Below are positions 1 to 7,089 of a stretch of 64,000 bases of DNA, one piece after another. The stretch comes from Snodgrassella alvi wkB2. GTDB lineage: Bacteria; Pseudomonadota; Gammaproteobacteria; Burkholderiales; Neisseriaceae. Location: NCBI RefSeq assembly GCF_000600005.1, contig NZ_CP007446.1, positions 2,134,894 through 2,198,893 on the forward strand, in the 5' to 3' direction. The notes below the pieces were generated by a model. The model was not told where the DNA came from. It made no database searches and was given only the letters and a program-made list of their open reading frames with translations. The position numbers were made by a program, and so were the translations under genes. Each line of letters starts with the position of its first letter. Within the stretch, counting starts at the first letter, position 1.

Positions 1-402
1 TATTTTGGATTCTTCTTCTGTTATTTGTCCTGTCATATACAAATTCAATATGATTTTATTTGCTTCATCAGAGGCCTTTAAATATTCTTTTTCAACCTGA
101 ATCCTGCACTGATCTGTTTTGCATGCATCATATTTTCTTTGATAATCATCCGCACTTTGTACACCTGCTTTTTTCAGTTTTTCATTTAATATTTTTTCCT
201 GAGTGTTAAGTTTACTTTCCCCCTTACTGTTACGAAGCGCATTATTATCAACCGCCGTATGCCCGGCCTGATTCCCCTGTGCTACATCAGCCATACTGCC
301 GCCCACTGCTCTTAATATTGCATGTGCTACAAGATGCGCAGTACTGTTTTCTGTAATTTTATCTTTAAAAGATTGACCAATTTCATATAAAGCCACCAGA
401 TA
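1..402 (-). pseudogene. CdiA/FhaB-type exoprotein fragment (pre-toxin region), truncated at its 5' end
   Basis: An open frame reads leftward off the window edge; a TGA at 403-405 closes it upstream and no proper start exists (GTG at 394-396 is the only candidate). The translation holds LYEIGQSFKD, then HAILRAVGGSMADVAQGN, then AVDNNALRN. This is the layout of the pre-toxin region of two-partner-secretion exoproteins (contact-dependent inhibition CdiA, FhaB), where a VENN-like motif (here VDNN) precedes the variable C-terminal toxin. The residues that follow, with two Cys in DACKTDQC, would begin the toxin module. The exoprotein body is missing and the break falls beside a hairpin repeat shared with the lipoprotein array. 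Best read as an orphan CdiA-CT cassette; function of the tip is unseen. Confidence 0.6.
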
Positions 403-409
403 TCAATAC

Positions 410-461
410 AGCCCTGTGTTCAATTTTCTAATATTACTATTATCAAATTAAACACAGGGCT
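410..461 (-). repeat. hairpin repeat, 11-bp perfect inverted repeat
   Basis: AGCCCTGTGTT at 410-420 is the exact inverse of AACACAGGGCT at 451-461, with a 30-base AT-rich loop. The same element, more decayed, recurs downstream of lipoprotein copies at 1840, 2323 and 2805, including the flanking ATATC-GATACAG sequence. It could act as a terminator-like hairpin after each small gene. It also marks the point where the exoprotein fragment is joined to the array, so it may have been a recombination site. Confidence 0.6.
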
Positions 462-542
462 AATATATCAGGCTAGCAATACTTACATGACTCTTTTACC
501 TTTCGCTCTTCATCACGTTTTTTTCTGCATTCCACCCCAGAT

Positions 543-752
543 TCAATTCTCAGATTCAAAACCATATACTGGTGTCCCTCTGTCTCTCATACACTTAAAA
601 TACATAGATTGATTCCATACTTCATTTGGATAACCGACTCTTGCAACCCGGTTTTCCGGCTTATTTGCTAAATCTATACAATATTTTATATTTTGCTTTC
701 TCAGCTCTTTTATTTCTGGAGGTTCTGATCTGCATAATATTCTTCTTACCAA
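543..752 (-). pseudogene. truncated divergent member of the 86-residue lipoprotein family
   Basis: A 69-codon frame opens with TTG at 752; a TAG lies three codons upstream and there is no signal peptide. Its second half (a Cys, then N-E-V-W, Y, and CMRDRG) follows the same spacing as the lipoproteins to the right, which carry a Cys, NEW, Y and CMKRKG. It also occupies the same place relative to a hairpin repeat (410-461) as the other copies. I read it as a diverged copy that has lost its signal sequence; it might still be translated as a small cytosolic protein. Confidence 0.4.
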
Positions 753-960
753 TTTATACTAATATTTATCATGATAATATCACATGAAATTGTTATTGGT
801 TTTATCAATAATATCAATGCATTTATTACCTTATTTTATATAAATTTCAAATAAGTACCCGCTACCCTCACTTTTACTTCTTTCCCAAAGTTTATTTCTA
901 TAATAAAATAAACCGATAATGACAATATCATTTATTATAATTAATGCTCATGCAAATTTA

Positions 961-1239
961 TTATTTCTTAAAACGTTTTATATAATCTCTGTAATAGGGA
1001 TTTTCTACGGGATGATCAGTATAATTTCCATTCGCATCAATATAACGTCCACGTTCATCTACCAAATATTGTGCAGGTGGCTCAGCATACCAGCCAGAAG
1101 GATATACTACTACCCGACTACCCTGATATCCGTTTAATGCTAGCAGTTTCTCAAATCGTGAAGCATCTGTACTACATCCACATAATATACACAATATAAT
1201 AAATCCAACTAAGCTAAATTTCTTAATATTACTTGCCAC
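961..1239 (-). CDS. small lipoprotein, family A (intact copy)
   Basis: Predicted secreted lipoprotein of about 92 residues. A hydrophobic signal runs to a lipobox ending CILCGC, followed by STDAS. The C-terminal half has YLVDERGRYIDANGN and ENPYYRDY, which recur in the broken copies at 3165-3534 and 4003-4338. An ATG exists at 1251, but the GTG at 1239 has GGAG six bases ahead and still leaves a full signal peptide, so I prefer it. In the other copies the gene overlaps a downstream family B lipoprotein; here no such partner follows. I do not recognise the family. Location beside exoprotein fragments suggests, but does not show, an immunity-type role. Confidence 0.6.
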   Translation of the reverse strand: MASNIKKFSLVGFIILCILCGCSTDASRFEKLLALNGYQGSRVVVYPSGWYAEPPAQYLVDERGRYIDANGNYTDHPVENPYYRDYIKRFKK

Positions 1240-1285
1240 TTTATACTCCATTTTGTCTATTTAAAAATTGTCTGAGACTAATATA

Positions 1286-1465
1286 CTTTCTTCTCATACA
1301 TGCTATTGATGCAGGTGTACAAACGTTAGTCAACCACTCATTTTCAGCTTCATCATATACTGCTAATATTCAGCTAGAGGCGTTTTAGAAACTTATAGCT
1401 GAGTCCATTCAATTATCCAAGCACAAATTCATATCTATCAGAAACTTAATTCTAATATGATACTC
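1286..1465 (-). pseudogene. decayed family B lipoprotein copy
   Basis: Starting eight bases past the stop of the intact lipoprotein at 1474, the same frame can be followed from EYHIRIKF through LCLDN, then three stop codons, to EAENEWLTNV-C-TPASIACM. This aligns end to end with the intact 86-residue proteins, but the lipobox and centre are destroyed. An almost identical relic lies at 3570-3750, so the decay predates a segmental duplication. Confidence 0.75.
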
Positions 1466-1473
1466 AACAATTT

Positions 1474-1734
1474 TTAAAAACCTTTTCTCTTCATACATTC
1501 TATTCTTGCAGGTCCATAAACGTTAGCCATCCATTCATTCCTTGCTTCAGAACCCTGGGGGTCATTTGGGTCAGGCAAAGTTAATTCAAGCTCTTCAAAA
1601 CATTCATGATGAGCTTTATTTCTTGCTGGTGATGACCAGCCCGGACCATTCCAGAATCTTATAGCTGCTTCCATGCAACCTTCCAAGCACAAACATACAC
1701 TTAACAAAAATATAATTTTAATGCGGTGTTTCAT
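1474..1734 (-). CDS. small lipoprotein, family B, copy 1
   Basis: An 86-residue precursor: basic start, hydrophobic signal, lipobox CLCLEGC with the lipidated Cys near residue 20, then a motif AAIRFWNGPGWSSPA. After it come a conserved Cys-Phe-Glu, a variable Pro/Asp-rich linker, NEWMANVY and the terminal CMKRKGF. Presumably anchored to a membrane facing the periplasm. The two Cys left after lipidation could pair. It is copy 1 of five almost identical genes; differences concentrate in the linker and just after SSPA. Family not recognised. The ATG is overlapped by a short upstream frame that carries the good ribosome site. Confidence 0.75.
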   Translation of the reverse strand: MKHRIKIIFLLSVCLCLEGCMEAAIRFWNGPGWSSPARNKAHHECFEELELTLPDPNDPQGSEARNEWMANVYGPARIECMKRKGF

Positions 1735-1744
1735 GATAATGCAT
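1718..1744 (-). other. nine-codon leader frame overlapping lipoprotein copy 1
   Basis: An ATG with AAGGA five bases ahead opens the peptide MHYHETPH and stop, overlapping the lipoprotein start in another frame. It is the surviving tail of a family A gene (compare the end GVHYHETPH at 3165). It may couple translation of the lipoprotein, whose own ATG sits 12 bases from the same Shine-Dalgarno. Confidence 0.45.
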
Positions 1745-1839
1745 TCCTTCCTTAGGTTTAGTTTGCCTTACCAGAATAGGCTAGTTTCTTTTATTTCAGT
1801 TGCACTAGTATGCAAAAATCATCTTTTAGATATCGATAC

Positions 1840-1891
1840 AGCCCTGAATTCACTCTTTTAATATTACTATTATAAAATTCAGCTCAAGGCT
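1840..1891 (-). repeat. hairpin repeat between lipoprotein copies 2 and 1
   Basis: An imperfect inverted repeat, AGCCCTGAATT against AATTCAGCTCAAGGCT, lies 66 bases past the stop of copy 2. It matches the perfect version at 410-461, so it is probably a decayed terminator or recombination element. Confidence 0.5.
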
Positions 1892-1956
1892 AATTTATCA
1901 GATTACAAAATCATAAGCTGTTAATGTCCAGCTTGAACCATTTATAGAAACATTTT

Positions 1957-2217
1957 TTAAAAACCTTTTCTCTTCATACATTCTGTTGTTGCAGGTATAT
2001 AAACGTTAGCCATCCATTCATTCCTTGCTTCAGAACCCTGGGGGTCATGTGGGTCAGGCTCAGTTAATTGAAGCTCTTCAAAACATTCATGATAAGCTTT
2101 GTTTTCTGCTGGTGATGACCAGCCCGGACCATTCCAGAATCTTATAGCTGCCTCCATACAACCCTCCAAGCACAAACATACACTTAACAAAAATATAATT
2201 TTAATGCGGTGTTTCAT
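1957..2217 (-). CDS. small lipoprotein, family B, copy 2
   Basis: An 86-residue lipoprotein identical to copy 1 through the signal peptide, lipobox (CLCLEGC) and FWNGPGWSSPA. It differs at AENKAYHECFEELQ, in the EPDPHDPQ linker and at YIPATTECM near the end. The conserved NEWMANVY and CMKRKGF are kept. The flanking DNA is also nearly identical to copy 1 (spacing 483 bases), showing recent tandem duplication with change confined mainly to the mature domain. Confidence 0.75.
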   Translation of the reverse strand: MKHRIKIIFLLSVCLCLEGCMEAAIRFWNGPGWSSPAENKAYHECFEELQLTEPDPHDPQGSEARNEWMANVYIPATTECMKRKGF

Positions 2218-2227
2218 GATAATGCAT
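2201..2227 (-). other. nine-codon leader frame overlapping lipoprotein copy 2
   Basis: The same MHYHETPH frame with AAGGA five bases ahead as at 1718-1744, overlapping the start of copy 2. Confidence 0.45.
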
Positions 2228-2322
2228 TCCTTCCTTAGGTTTAGTTTGCCTTACCAGAATAGGCTAGTTTCTTTTATTTCAGTTGCACTAGTATGCAAAA
2301 ATCATCTTTTAGATATCGATAC

Positions 2323-2374
2323 AGCCCTGTGTTCACTCTTTTAATATTACTATTATAAAATTCAGCTCTAGGCT
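2323..2374 (-). repeat. hairpin repeat between lipoprotein copies 3 and 2
   Basis: AGCCCTGTGTT followed after an AT-rich loop by a degenerate inverse ending CTAGGCT. The left arm is identical to the perfect element at 410, while the right arm has decayed. Confidence 0.5.
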
Positions 2375-2438
2375 AATTTATCAGATTACAAAATCATAAG
2401 CTGTTAATGTCCTGCTTGAACCATTATAGAAACTTAAT

Positions 2439-2699
2439 TTAAAAACCTTTTCTCTTCATACATTCTATTCTTGCTGGTGTATAAACGTTAATAAGCCATT
2501 CAGTATATGCTTCAGAATACAAGGGGACATTAGGTTTAGGCACAGTTAATTGAAGCTCATCAAAACATTCATGATCAGCTTTCTTATATGCTGGTGATGA
2601 CCAACCCGGACCATTCCAGAATCTTATAGCTGCCTCCATACAACCCTCCAAGCACAAACATAAACTTAACAAAAATACAATTTTAATGCGGTGTTTCAT
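2439..2699 (-). CDS. small lipoprotein, family B, copy 3
   Basis: An 86-residue lipoprotein with the shared signal, lipobox CLCLEGC and FWNGPGWSSPA. It is the most divergent array member in the mature part: AYKKADHECFDELQ, a VPKPNVPLYSE linker, and TEWLINVY in place of NEWMANVY. The CMKRKGF end is retained. Spacing to copy 2 is 482 bases. Divergence limited to the exposed domain would fit recognition of variable partners, but that is inference. Confidence 0.75.
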   Translation of the reverse strand: MKHRIKIVFLLSLCLCLEGCMEAAIRFWNGPGWSSPAYKKADHECFDELQLTVPKPNVPLYSEAYTEWLINVYTPARIECMKRKGF

Positions 2700-2709
2700 G
2701 ATAATGCAT
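2683..2709 (-). other. nine-codon leader frame overlapping lipoprotein copy 3
   Basis: A third copy of the MHYHETPH frame, with AAGGA directly ahead, overlapping the start of copy 3. Confidence 0.45.
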
Positions 2710-2804
2710 TCCTTCCTGAGGTTTCGTTGGCCTTACCAGAATAGACTAGTTTCTTTTATTTCAGTTGCACTATTATGCAAAAATCATTTTTTAGATATCG
2801 ATAC

Positions 2805-2855
2805 AGTCCTGTATTCACTCTTTTAATATTACTATTATAAAATTCAGCTCAAGGT
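2805..2855 (-). repeat. hairpin repeat between lipoprotein copies 4 and 3
   Basis: AGTCCTGTATT followed by an imperfect inverse ending CTCAAGGTT. This is the most decayed version of the 410-461 element. Confidence 0.45.
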
Positions 2856-2920
2856 TAATTTATCAGATTAGAAAATCATAAGCTGTTAATGTCCAGCTTG
2901 AACCATTATAGAAACATTTT

Positions 2921-3181
2921 TTAAAAACCTTTTCTCTTCATACATTCTAATGATGCAGGTGTATAAACTTTACTAAGCCATTCATTACTTGCTTCAGAAC
3001 CCGGTGGGTAATGTGGGTCAGGCAAAGTTAATTGAAGCTCATCAAAACATTCCTGATCAGCTCTATTTCTTGCTGGTGATGACCAGCCCGGACCATTCCA
3101 GAATCTTATAGCTGCCTCCATGCAACCCTCCAAGCACAAACACATACTTAACAGGAATATAATTTTAATGTGGTGTCTCAT
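2921..3181 (-). CDS. small lipoprotein, family B, copy 4
   Basis: An 86-residue lipoprotein with signal, lipobox CLCLEGC, FWNGPGWSSPA, a mature part ARNRADQECFDELQ, linker LPDPHYPPGSE, then NEWLSKVY and CMKRKGF. It overlaps the tail of the family A pseudogene upstream by 17 bases (positions 3165-3181). This preserves what looks like the ancestral A-B gene pair with translational coupling. Confidence 0.75.
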   Translation of the reverse strand: MRHHIKIIFLLSMCLCLEGCMEAAIRFWNGPGWSSPARNRADQECFDELQLTLPDPHYPPGSEASNEWLSKVYTPASLECMKRKGF

Positions 3182-3534
3182 GATAATGCACTCCTTCCTG
3201 AGGTTTCGTTGGCCTTACCAGAACCGGTATTGATGGGTTTGTATCATTTTTATTATGATTTGGACCTTCAAACCACTTGTCTCTAAAATCTTTATAATAA
3301 GGATTATTAACTTCAATATTACCTGTTAAATTACCATTCTTATCTATATTTCTGCCATAACTATCTTTCAAAAATTTATAAGGTATTTCTCTGAAATAAC
3401 TACTATGCGAATACATGAATTATTTGTTTTCTACTCTTTATCTCAAACCGTAAAGTATCTGTACTGCATCCTCATAATATAACAAATCCAGCTAAGCTAA
3501 ATTTCTTAATATTACTTGCCACTTTATACTCCAT
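3165..3534 (-). pseudogene. family A lipoprotein, nonsense copy
   Basis: From the ATG at 3534 the frame repeats the signal peptide of the 961-1239 gene. It has lost nine bases, and a Cys codon has become TGA just before the lipobox Gly-Cys. The body then continues in a different frame as YKFLKDSYGRNIDKNGN, NNPYYKDF and a longer tail ending GVHYHETPH. An open stretch from 3416 could still be translated, but without a signal peptide. It overlaps lipoprotein copy 4. Confidence 0.7.
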
Positions 3535-3569
3535 TTTTGTCTATTTAAAATTTGTCTGAGACTAATAAA

Positions 3570-3750
3570 CTTTTCTTCTTATTCATGCTATTGATGCAGG
3601 TGTACAAACGTTAGTCAACCACTCATTTTCAGCTTCATCATATGCTGCTAATATTCAGCTAGAGGCGTTTTAGAAACTTATAGCTGAGTCCATTCAATTA
3701 TCCAAGCACAAATTCATATCTATCAGAAACTTAATTCTAATATGATACTC
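3570..3750 (-). pseudogene. second decayed family B lipoprotein copy
   Basis: A near-identical duplicate of the relic at 1286-1465, again starting a few bases past the stop of an intact copy. It carries the same three stops plus a further TGA near the end (SIA, stop). The whole block about 3430-3840 duplicates about 1140-1560. Confidence 0.75.
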
Positions 3751-3758
3751 AACAATTT

Positions 3759-4019
3759 TTAAAAACCTTTTCTCTTCATACATTCTATTCTTGCAGGTCC
3801 ATAAACGTTAGCCATCCATTCATTCCTTGCTTCAGAACCCTGAGGGTCATGTGGGTCAGGCACAGTTAATTCAAGCTCTTCAAAACATTCCTTACTAGCT
3901 TTCTTATGTGCTGCTGATATCCAGCCCGGACCATTCCAGAATCTTATAGCTGCGTCCATACAACCCTCCAAGCACAAACACATACTTAACAGGAATATAA
4001 TTTTAATGTGGTATTTCAT
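3759..4019 (-). CDS. small lipoprotein, family B, copy 5
   Basis: An 86-residue lipoprotein. Signal MKYHIKIIFLLSMCLCLEGC, then a changed core MDAAIRFWNGPGWISAA and HKKASKECFEELE. The C-terminal 30 residues are identical to copy 1. It is the first intact copy in the direction of transcription and overlaps the tail of a family A relic (end at 4003) by 17 bases. Confidence 0.75.
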   Translation of the reverse strand: MKYHIKIIFLLSMCLCLEGCMDAAIRFWNGPGWISAAHKKASKECFEELELTVPDPHDPQGSEARNEWMANVYGPARIECMKRKGF

Positions 4020-4338
4020 GATAATGCACTCCTTTCTGAAGTTTAGTTGACCTTACCAGAATCGGGATTGATAGGTTTATATTGTTTTTATTTTGCATTG
4101 TACCTTCAAATCTTTTTTTCTTATAATCTAAATAATAAGGATTTATATTTTTCTTTTTAACTGGCTAATTACTATTAGCGTCTATACTTCTGCCAAAACT
4201 ATCTTTCAAATGTCCTATCTGGTATAAAACTACAGGGCTGGCTGTGGCTGTTGCTATCCCGCCTATGCTGATAGTTGGGGAGGATAAACCTGCTCCTATC
4301 AAATTTAATAGTTTTAATAAATGATTAAATTTAATCAT
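4003..4338 (-). pseudogene. chimera of an exoprotein pre-toxin fragment with a family A tail
   Basis: From an ATG at 4338 the frame reads LIGAGLSSPT, GGIATATASPVVLYQIG, then passes straight into HLKDSFGRSIDAN of family A, a TAG at 4165-4167, and on to NPYYLDY, PILVRSTK and HYHEIPH. The first part resembles the CdiA/FhaB pre-toxin segment that includes the LYEIGQ motif seen at 1-402; the second is the family A lipoprotein body. The fusion point is at a shared Leu-Lys-Asp stretch, suggesting recombination. Codons up to the TAG could still give a 57-residue peptide. Confidence 0.55.
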
Positions 4339-4422
4339 TATTAAATATATGATAATACAATTTGAATTACCCAGCTGACAAAATAAATTTTTGGATAATT
4401 TTTTATCATATCCTAAGCAAGA

Positions 4423-4611
4423 CTATATAAACCGATAATGAATAATACATGTTAAAAGGTCTGCATCGTCCGGCACCGGTAACAATAAATATTTGTTAAA
4501 CCTTTTAGCACCATATTGATCGAGTTCTTTTCCTGTAAATATATTTTTCGGAGATTGATAGCTTATTCTTGTTTTATGTTTAAACTTTGTTAACCAATTA
4601 TACTTTGAAAA
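4423..4611 (-). pseudogene. start-less coding remnant
   Basis: A frame closed by TAA at 4612-4614 and TAG at 4423-4425 encodes about 62 residues with protein-like composition (NWLTKFKHKTRISYQ, FTGKELDQYGAKRF, LLPVPDDADLLTC). It has no ATG, GTG or TTG start in a sensible place. Given its setting it may be a piece of a toxin tip or immunity gene. No family recognised. Confidence 0.35.
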
Positions 4612-4747
4612 TTAGGAAGATAAGCAATGTTATATTCTAATATATTTATTCTTAATCCTAATTCCGAAATTACTACTATCCTTATAATATTGCTATATAC
4701 CGCGAAATTATTTATTATAATCCTTTTATATATTATAAGTTTATTAT

Positions 4748-5044
4748 ATGCCAGGCGAATTTATTGCTCACATTGCAGGAAATATCATTCAAGAATTTTG
4801 TAGAGGTTTTATAGAATTAGGATGGTCAAAAGATACTTTTAAAAGGAAACTATATTGGACTTCTTTTATTATTTTAAATATTGTTATGTTTGCATTTCTC
4901 TTAATATTTAACAAGGGGCCTATTACTATAACAGATGGTTTGATACTCTTTTTGACTTCATCTTTCCTTTCATTTTTGATTATAAATTTTTGTTGGGGTA
5001 TATGGCGCTTCATTAAAGAATGGTTGAAGGTATCTAGTCGATAA
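4748..5044 (+). CDS. hypothetical small inner-membrane protein
   Basis: A 98-residue product with two predicted membrane helices (about residues 37-57 and 62-84), a basic stretch before the first (KDTFKRK) and a basic C-terminus. It is the only rightward gene in the accessory block. No clear Shine-Dalgarno precedes the ATG and the DNA is very AT-rich. Small two-helix proteins are common immunity partners of membrane-active toxins, but nothing here proves that role; the toxin partner is not visible. Confidence 0.45.
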   Translation: MPGEFIAHIAGNIIQEFCRGFIELGWSKDTFKRKLYWTSFIILNIVMFAFLLIFNKGPITITDGLILFLTSSFLSFLIINFCWGIWRFIKEWLKVSSR

Positions 5045-5153
5045 TAATCTCAATTCACTTGTTAATAAACAATTGACAGGTAATCCCCGCCAATTTTGTG
5101 TAAAACAAAGTATTATTTCATTAGAATATTAAAATAATTTAATTATAATTATA

Positions 5154-5540
5154 TTAATAAGAATACTTATAAAAATATAAATTAATGTTTATATTATTTT
5201 CTAATTTATTATTTTTTAAATCAATTTTTCCTAAATATATTTTTCTCTCATAATAACAGAATCCTTCATCGAAAGTACCGTTTATATAGGTAAAAAATAT
5301 ACTGTCCCCTTTTTTCACATAATTAGGTACAAGTGCATGGTAGTTATGCTTATTACTAGTATGATGAAGTTCATATTCGATACCAGAGTCTCCATAATAA
5401 TCATATTTAAATATATATGTTCCATACTGATCATCAATTCTGCCGGTAAATATAAATATAAACCATATTGCTTAACCTGAAATAGACAATGATAAAAGTA
5501 TAAATACACTAAATATTTTATGTTTCCAAATCCATCTCAT
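5154..5540 (-). pseudogene. hypothetical membrane protein interrupted by a stop codon
   Basis: From ATG 5540 the frame gives MRWIWKHKIFSVFILL, a TAA at codon 23 (5472-5474), then continues in the same frame without another stop as AIWFIFIFTGRIDDQYG, FKYDYYGDSG, VKKGDSIFFTYINGTFDEGF to a stop at 5154. The join preserves frame, so a single point change would restore a 128-residue secreted or membrane-anchored protein. No start codon serves the second part well. Family unknown. Confidence 0.5.
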
Positions 5541-5755
5541 ATTTGTCTTTCTCTTCCCTTATATAATATTATGTTAACTACCACAGGATACTTAAATCCA
5601 GATCTCATTCTCTTAAATATCTAATACCACAGGCTTTTATATCTTCCTGTTATTAATATCTGTAACCAATATTATCTATTTTTGATAAACTTGGATTACT
5701 GTAAAGCTACAGTAAATATCAGAATTATATTCAAGAATGATTCTGCTCGGAAAAA

Positions 5756-5795
5756 AGCTAAAAATTTGACCGGATCTCAGAAATTCTAATCCGGC
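5756..5795 (-). terminator. probable terminator of the nitroreductase gene
   Basis: ACCGGAT and ATCCGG arms with a 13-base loop, followed on the minus strand by a T-rich run. It lies about 50 bases past the nitroreductase stop. Confidence 0.45.
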
Positions 5796-5843
5796 CGGTG
5801 ATATTACAGAATTTATTTTATAAATGATATCTGATTATCTGAT

Positions 5844-6443
5844 TCAGTAAAATACTTTAAATCGCTCAGTATCATCAATAAAGCTTTTTTCAGGGAAAGG
5901 TGCTTCATTGGAACCAAAAGGCATCATGGCACGCAGTTTCCAGCTTTCCGGTATCTGCCATTCTTTAGCGGCTGCCGCATCCGGCAAAGGGTTATAGTGT
6001 TGCAGGCTGGCGCCGATGCCGGCATTTGCCAGAGCAGACCAGACTGCAAACTGGGCAATACCGCTTCCCTGTTCCGACCAGACAGGAAACTGCTCAGCAT
6101 AGTTGGGATATTGCTGTTGCAGGCTGGTGATGATTTGCTGATCTTCATAAAATAATATGGTACCGACACCAGCCGCAAAACTATTAATTTTGGCTTCTGT
6201 GGGGGCAAATTTGTCTGCAGGTACTATGATACGCAATTCATTCATGACAATATGCCAAAATTTTTCACTTTGCTGACCAAACAGGATTACAGCACGTGAA
6301 CTTTGCGAATTAAAAGCTGACGGAGACAGTTTAATGGCTTCTTCTATTAAAGCAGTTATTTCTTCTTGTGCCTGAATAATATTCCTGCCGAGTGCATACT
6401 GGGTACGACGTTTTTCAATGGCTTCTATTAATGTATTATTCAT
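5844..6443 (-). CDS. nitroreductase family protein
   Basis: FMN-dependent NAD(P)H oxidoreductase of about 199 residues, of the short HBN1/Frm2-like nitroreductase group. The N-terminal helix has EAIEKRRTQYALGR, a family-typical FMN phosphate-contact region. SPSAFNSQSSR follows, and GAGVGTILFYED-like and WSALANAGIGASLQHYNPL segments fill the dimer core. The ATG at 6443 is chosen over the upstream ATG at 6467 because AAAGGA sits eight bases ahead of it. Monocistronic, with its own hairpin downstream. The natural substrate (quinone, nitro compound or lipid signal) cannot be told. Confidence 0.85.
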   Translation of the reverse strand: MNNTLIEAIEKRRTQYALGRNIIQAQEEITALIEEAIKLSPSAFNSQSSRAVILFGQQSEKFWHIVMNELRIIVPADKFAPTEAKINSFAAGVGTILFYEDQQIITSLQQQYPNYAEQFPVWSEQGSGIAQFAVWSALANAGIGASLQHYNPLPDAAAAKEWQIPESWKLRAMMPFGSNEAPFPEKSFIDDTERFKVFY

Positions 6444-6786
6444 GTTCTTTCCTTTATCATTATGCAATTAAATTAATAAATTAACTCCAACATACATTGA
6501 TATACTAGCGGAAAAATTTAAGTCTACCCAGCCCTGTTTATCAGTACAAAAATTATTCATTAAAGATATTAATAAATTTTATTTTCTTAAAAAACAGAAC
6601 ATAACAAACAAAATAAATCGGAATTGATGATAATTGCGCCGGTTTGAAGTCGTTGTTACACAGTATTTCCTTACAGGAATTGATTTTTTTATTTCTATGA
6701 AAATGCCAGATTTGTTCTATTAAACAGACTGTTTTTAATATATTTTTATAAATTATTACTGTTATTGGGTCAGGAATATGCGGTAT
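6444..6786. other. intergenic, nothing recognised
   Basis: AT-rich spacer between the nitroreductase start and the end of azlD. No gene, RNA or clear terminator seen. Confidence 0.5.
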
Positions 6787-7089
6787 TTAGCTGAGCAGAT
6801 AGTGACGCAAAAAAGCCGTAATAGCGATACTGAACACCACTGTTGGTAACAGTGAAAATCGCCACGCCAGTAATATCGTGATGATAACGGACAAAAGATT
6901 AGCCGGATTGGTTGTGGCAAAGGCAGGAGCGATTACGGCAATCAGGACACAGCCGGGGATGGATTCAAGGACTTTGGCCAGGCGCGGACTAAGCTTACGC
7001 TTGCGTAATAACAGATAACCACTGATTCGGGTGATGTAAGTAACTACCGCCATGGCCAGAATAGTGAGTAAAGCTGATAAATCAATCAT
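6787..7089 (-). CDS. azlD: AzlD family branched-chain amino acid export subunit
   Basis: A 100-residue membrane protein with about three to four helices and the family pattern TYITRISGYLLL near the start and SIPGCVLIAVIAPA in the middle. AzlD works with AzlC (equivalent to YgaH/YgaZ) to export branched-chain amino acids or their analogues through the inner membrane. Its start overlaps the end of azlC by eight bases, so the pair is translationally coupled. Confidence 0.9.
   Translation of the reverse strand: MIDLSALLTILAMAVVTYITRISGYLLLRKRKLSPRLAKVLESIPGCVLIAVIAPAFATTNPANLLSVIITILLAWRFSLLPTVVFSIAITAFLRHYLLS

Larger units (their letters stand above)
1474..3181 (-). repeat. tandem array of about 482-bp units (four lipoprotein genes plus spacers)
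   Basis: Gene ends fall at 1474, 1957, 2439 and 2921, a period of 482-483 bases. Each unit holds a family B lipoprotein gene, the hairpin repeat, a remnant of a family A tail and the nine-codon leader. Spacers are as similar as the genes, which indicates recent unequal-crossover expansion. The fifth gene (3759-4019) stands outside the period because a longer A-gene segment intervenes. Confidence 0.8.

Noticed and set aside
5315-5509. 64-codon leftward frame
   Set aside because: It is a shifted frame of the broken 5154-5540 gene, whose own frame has far more protein-like composition.
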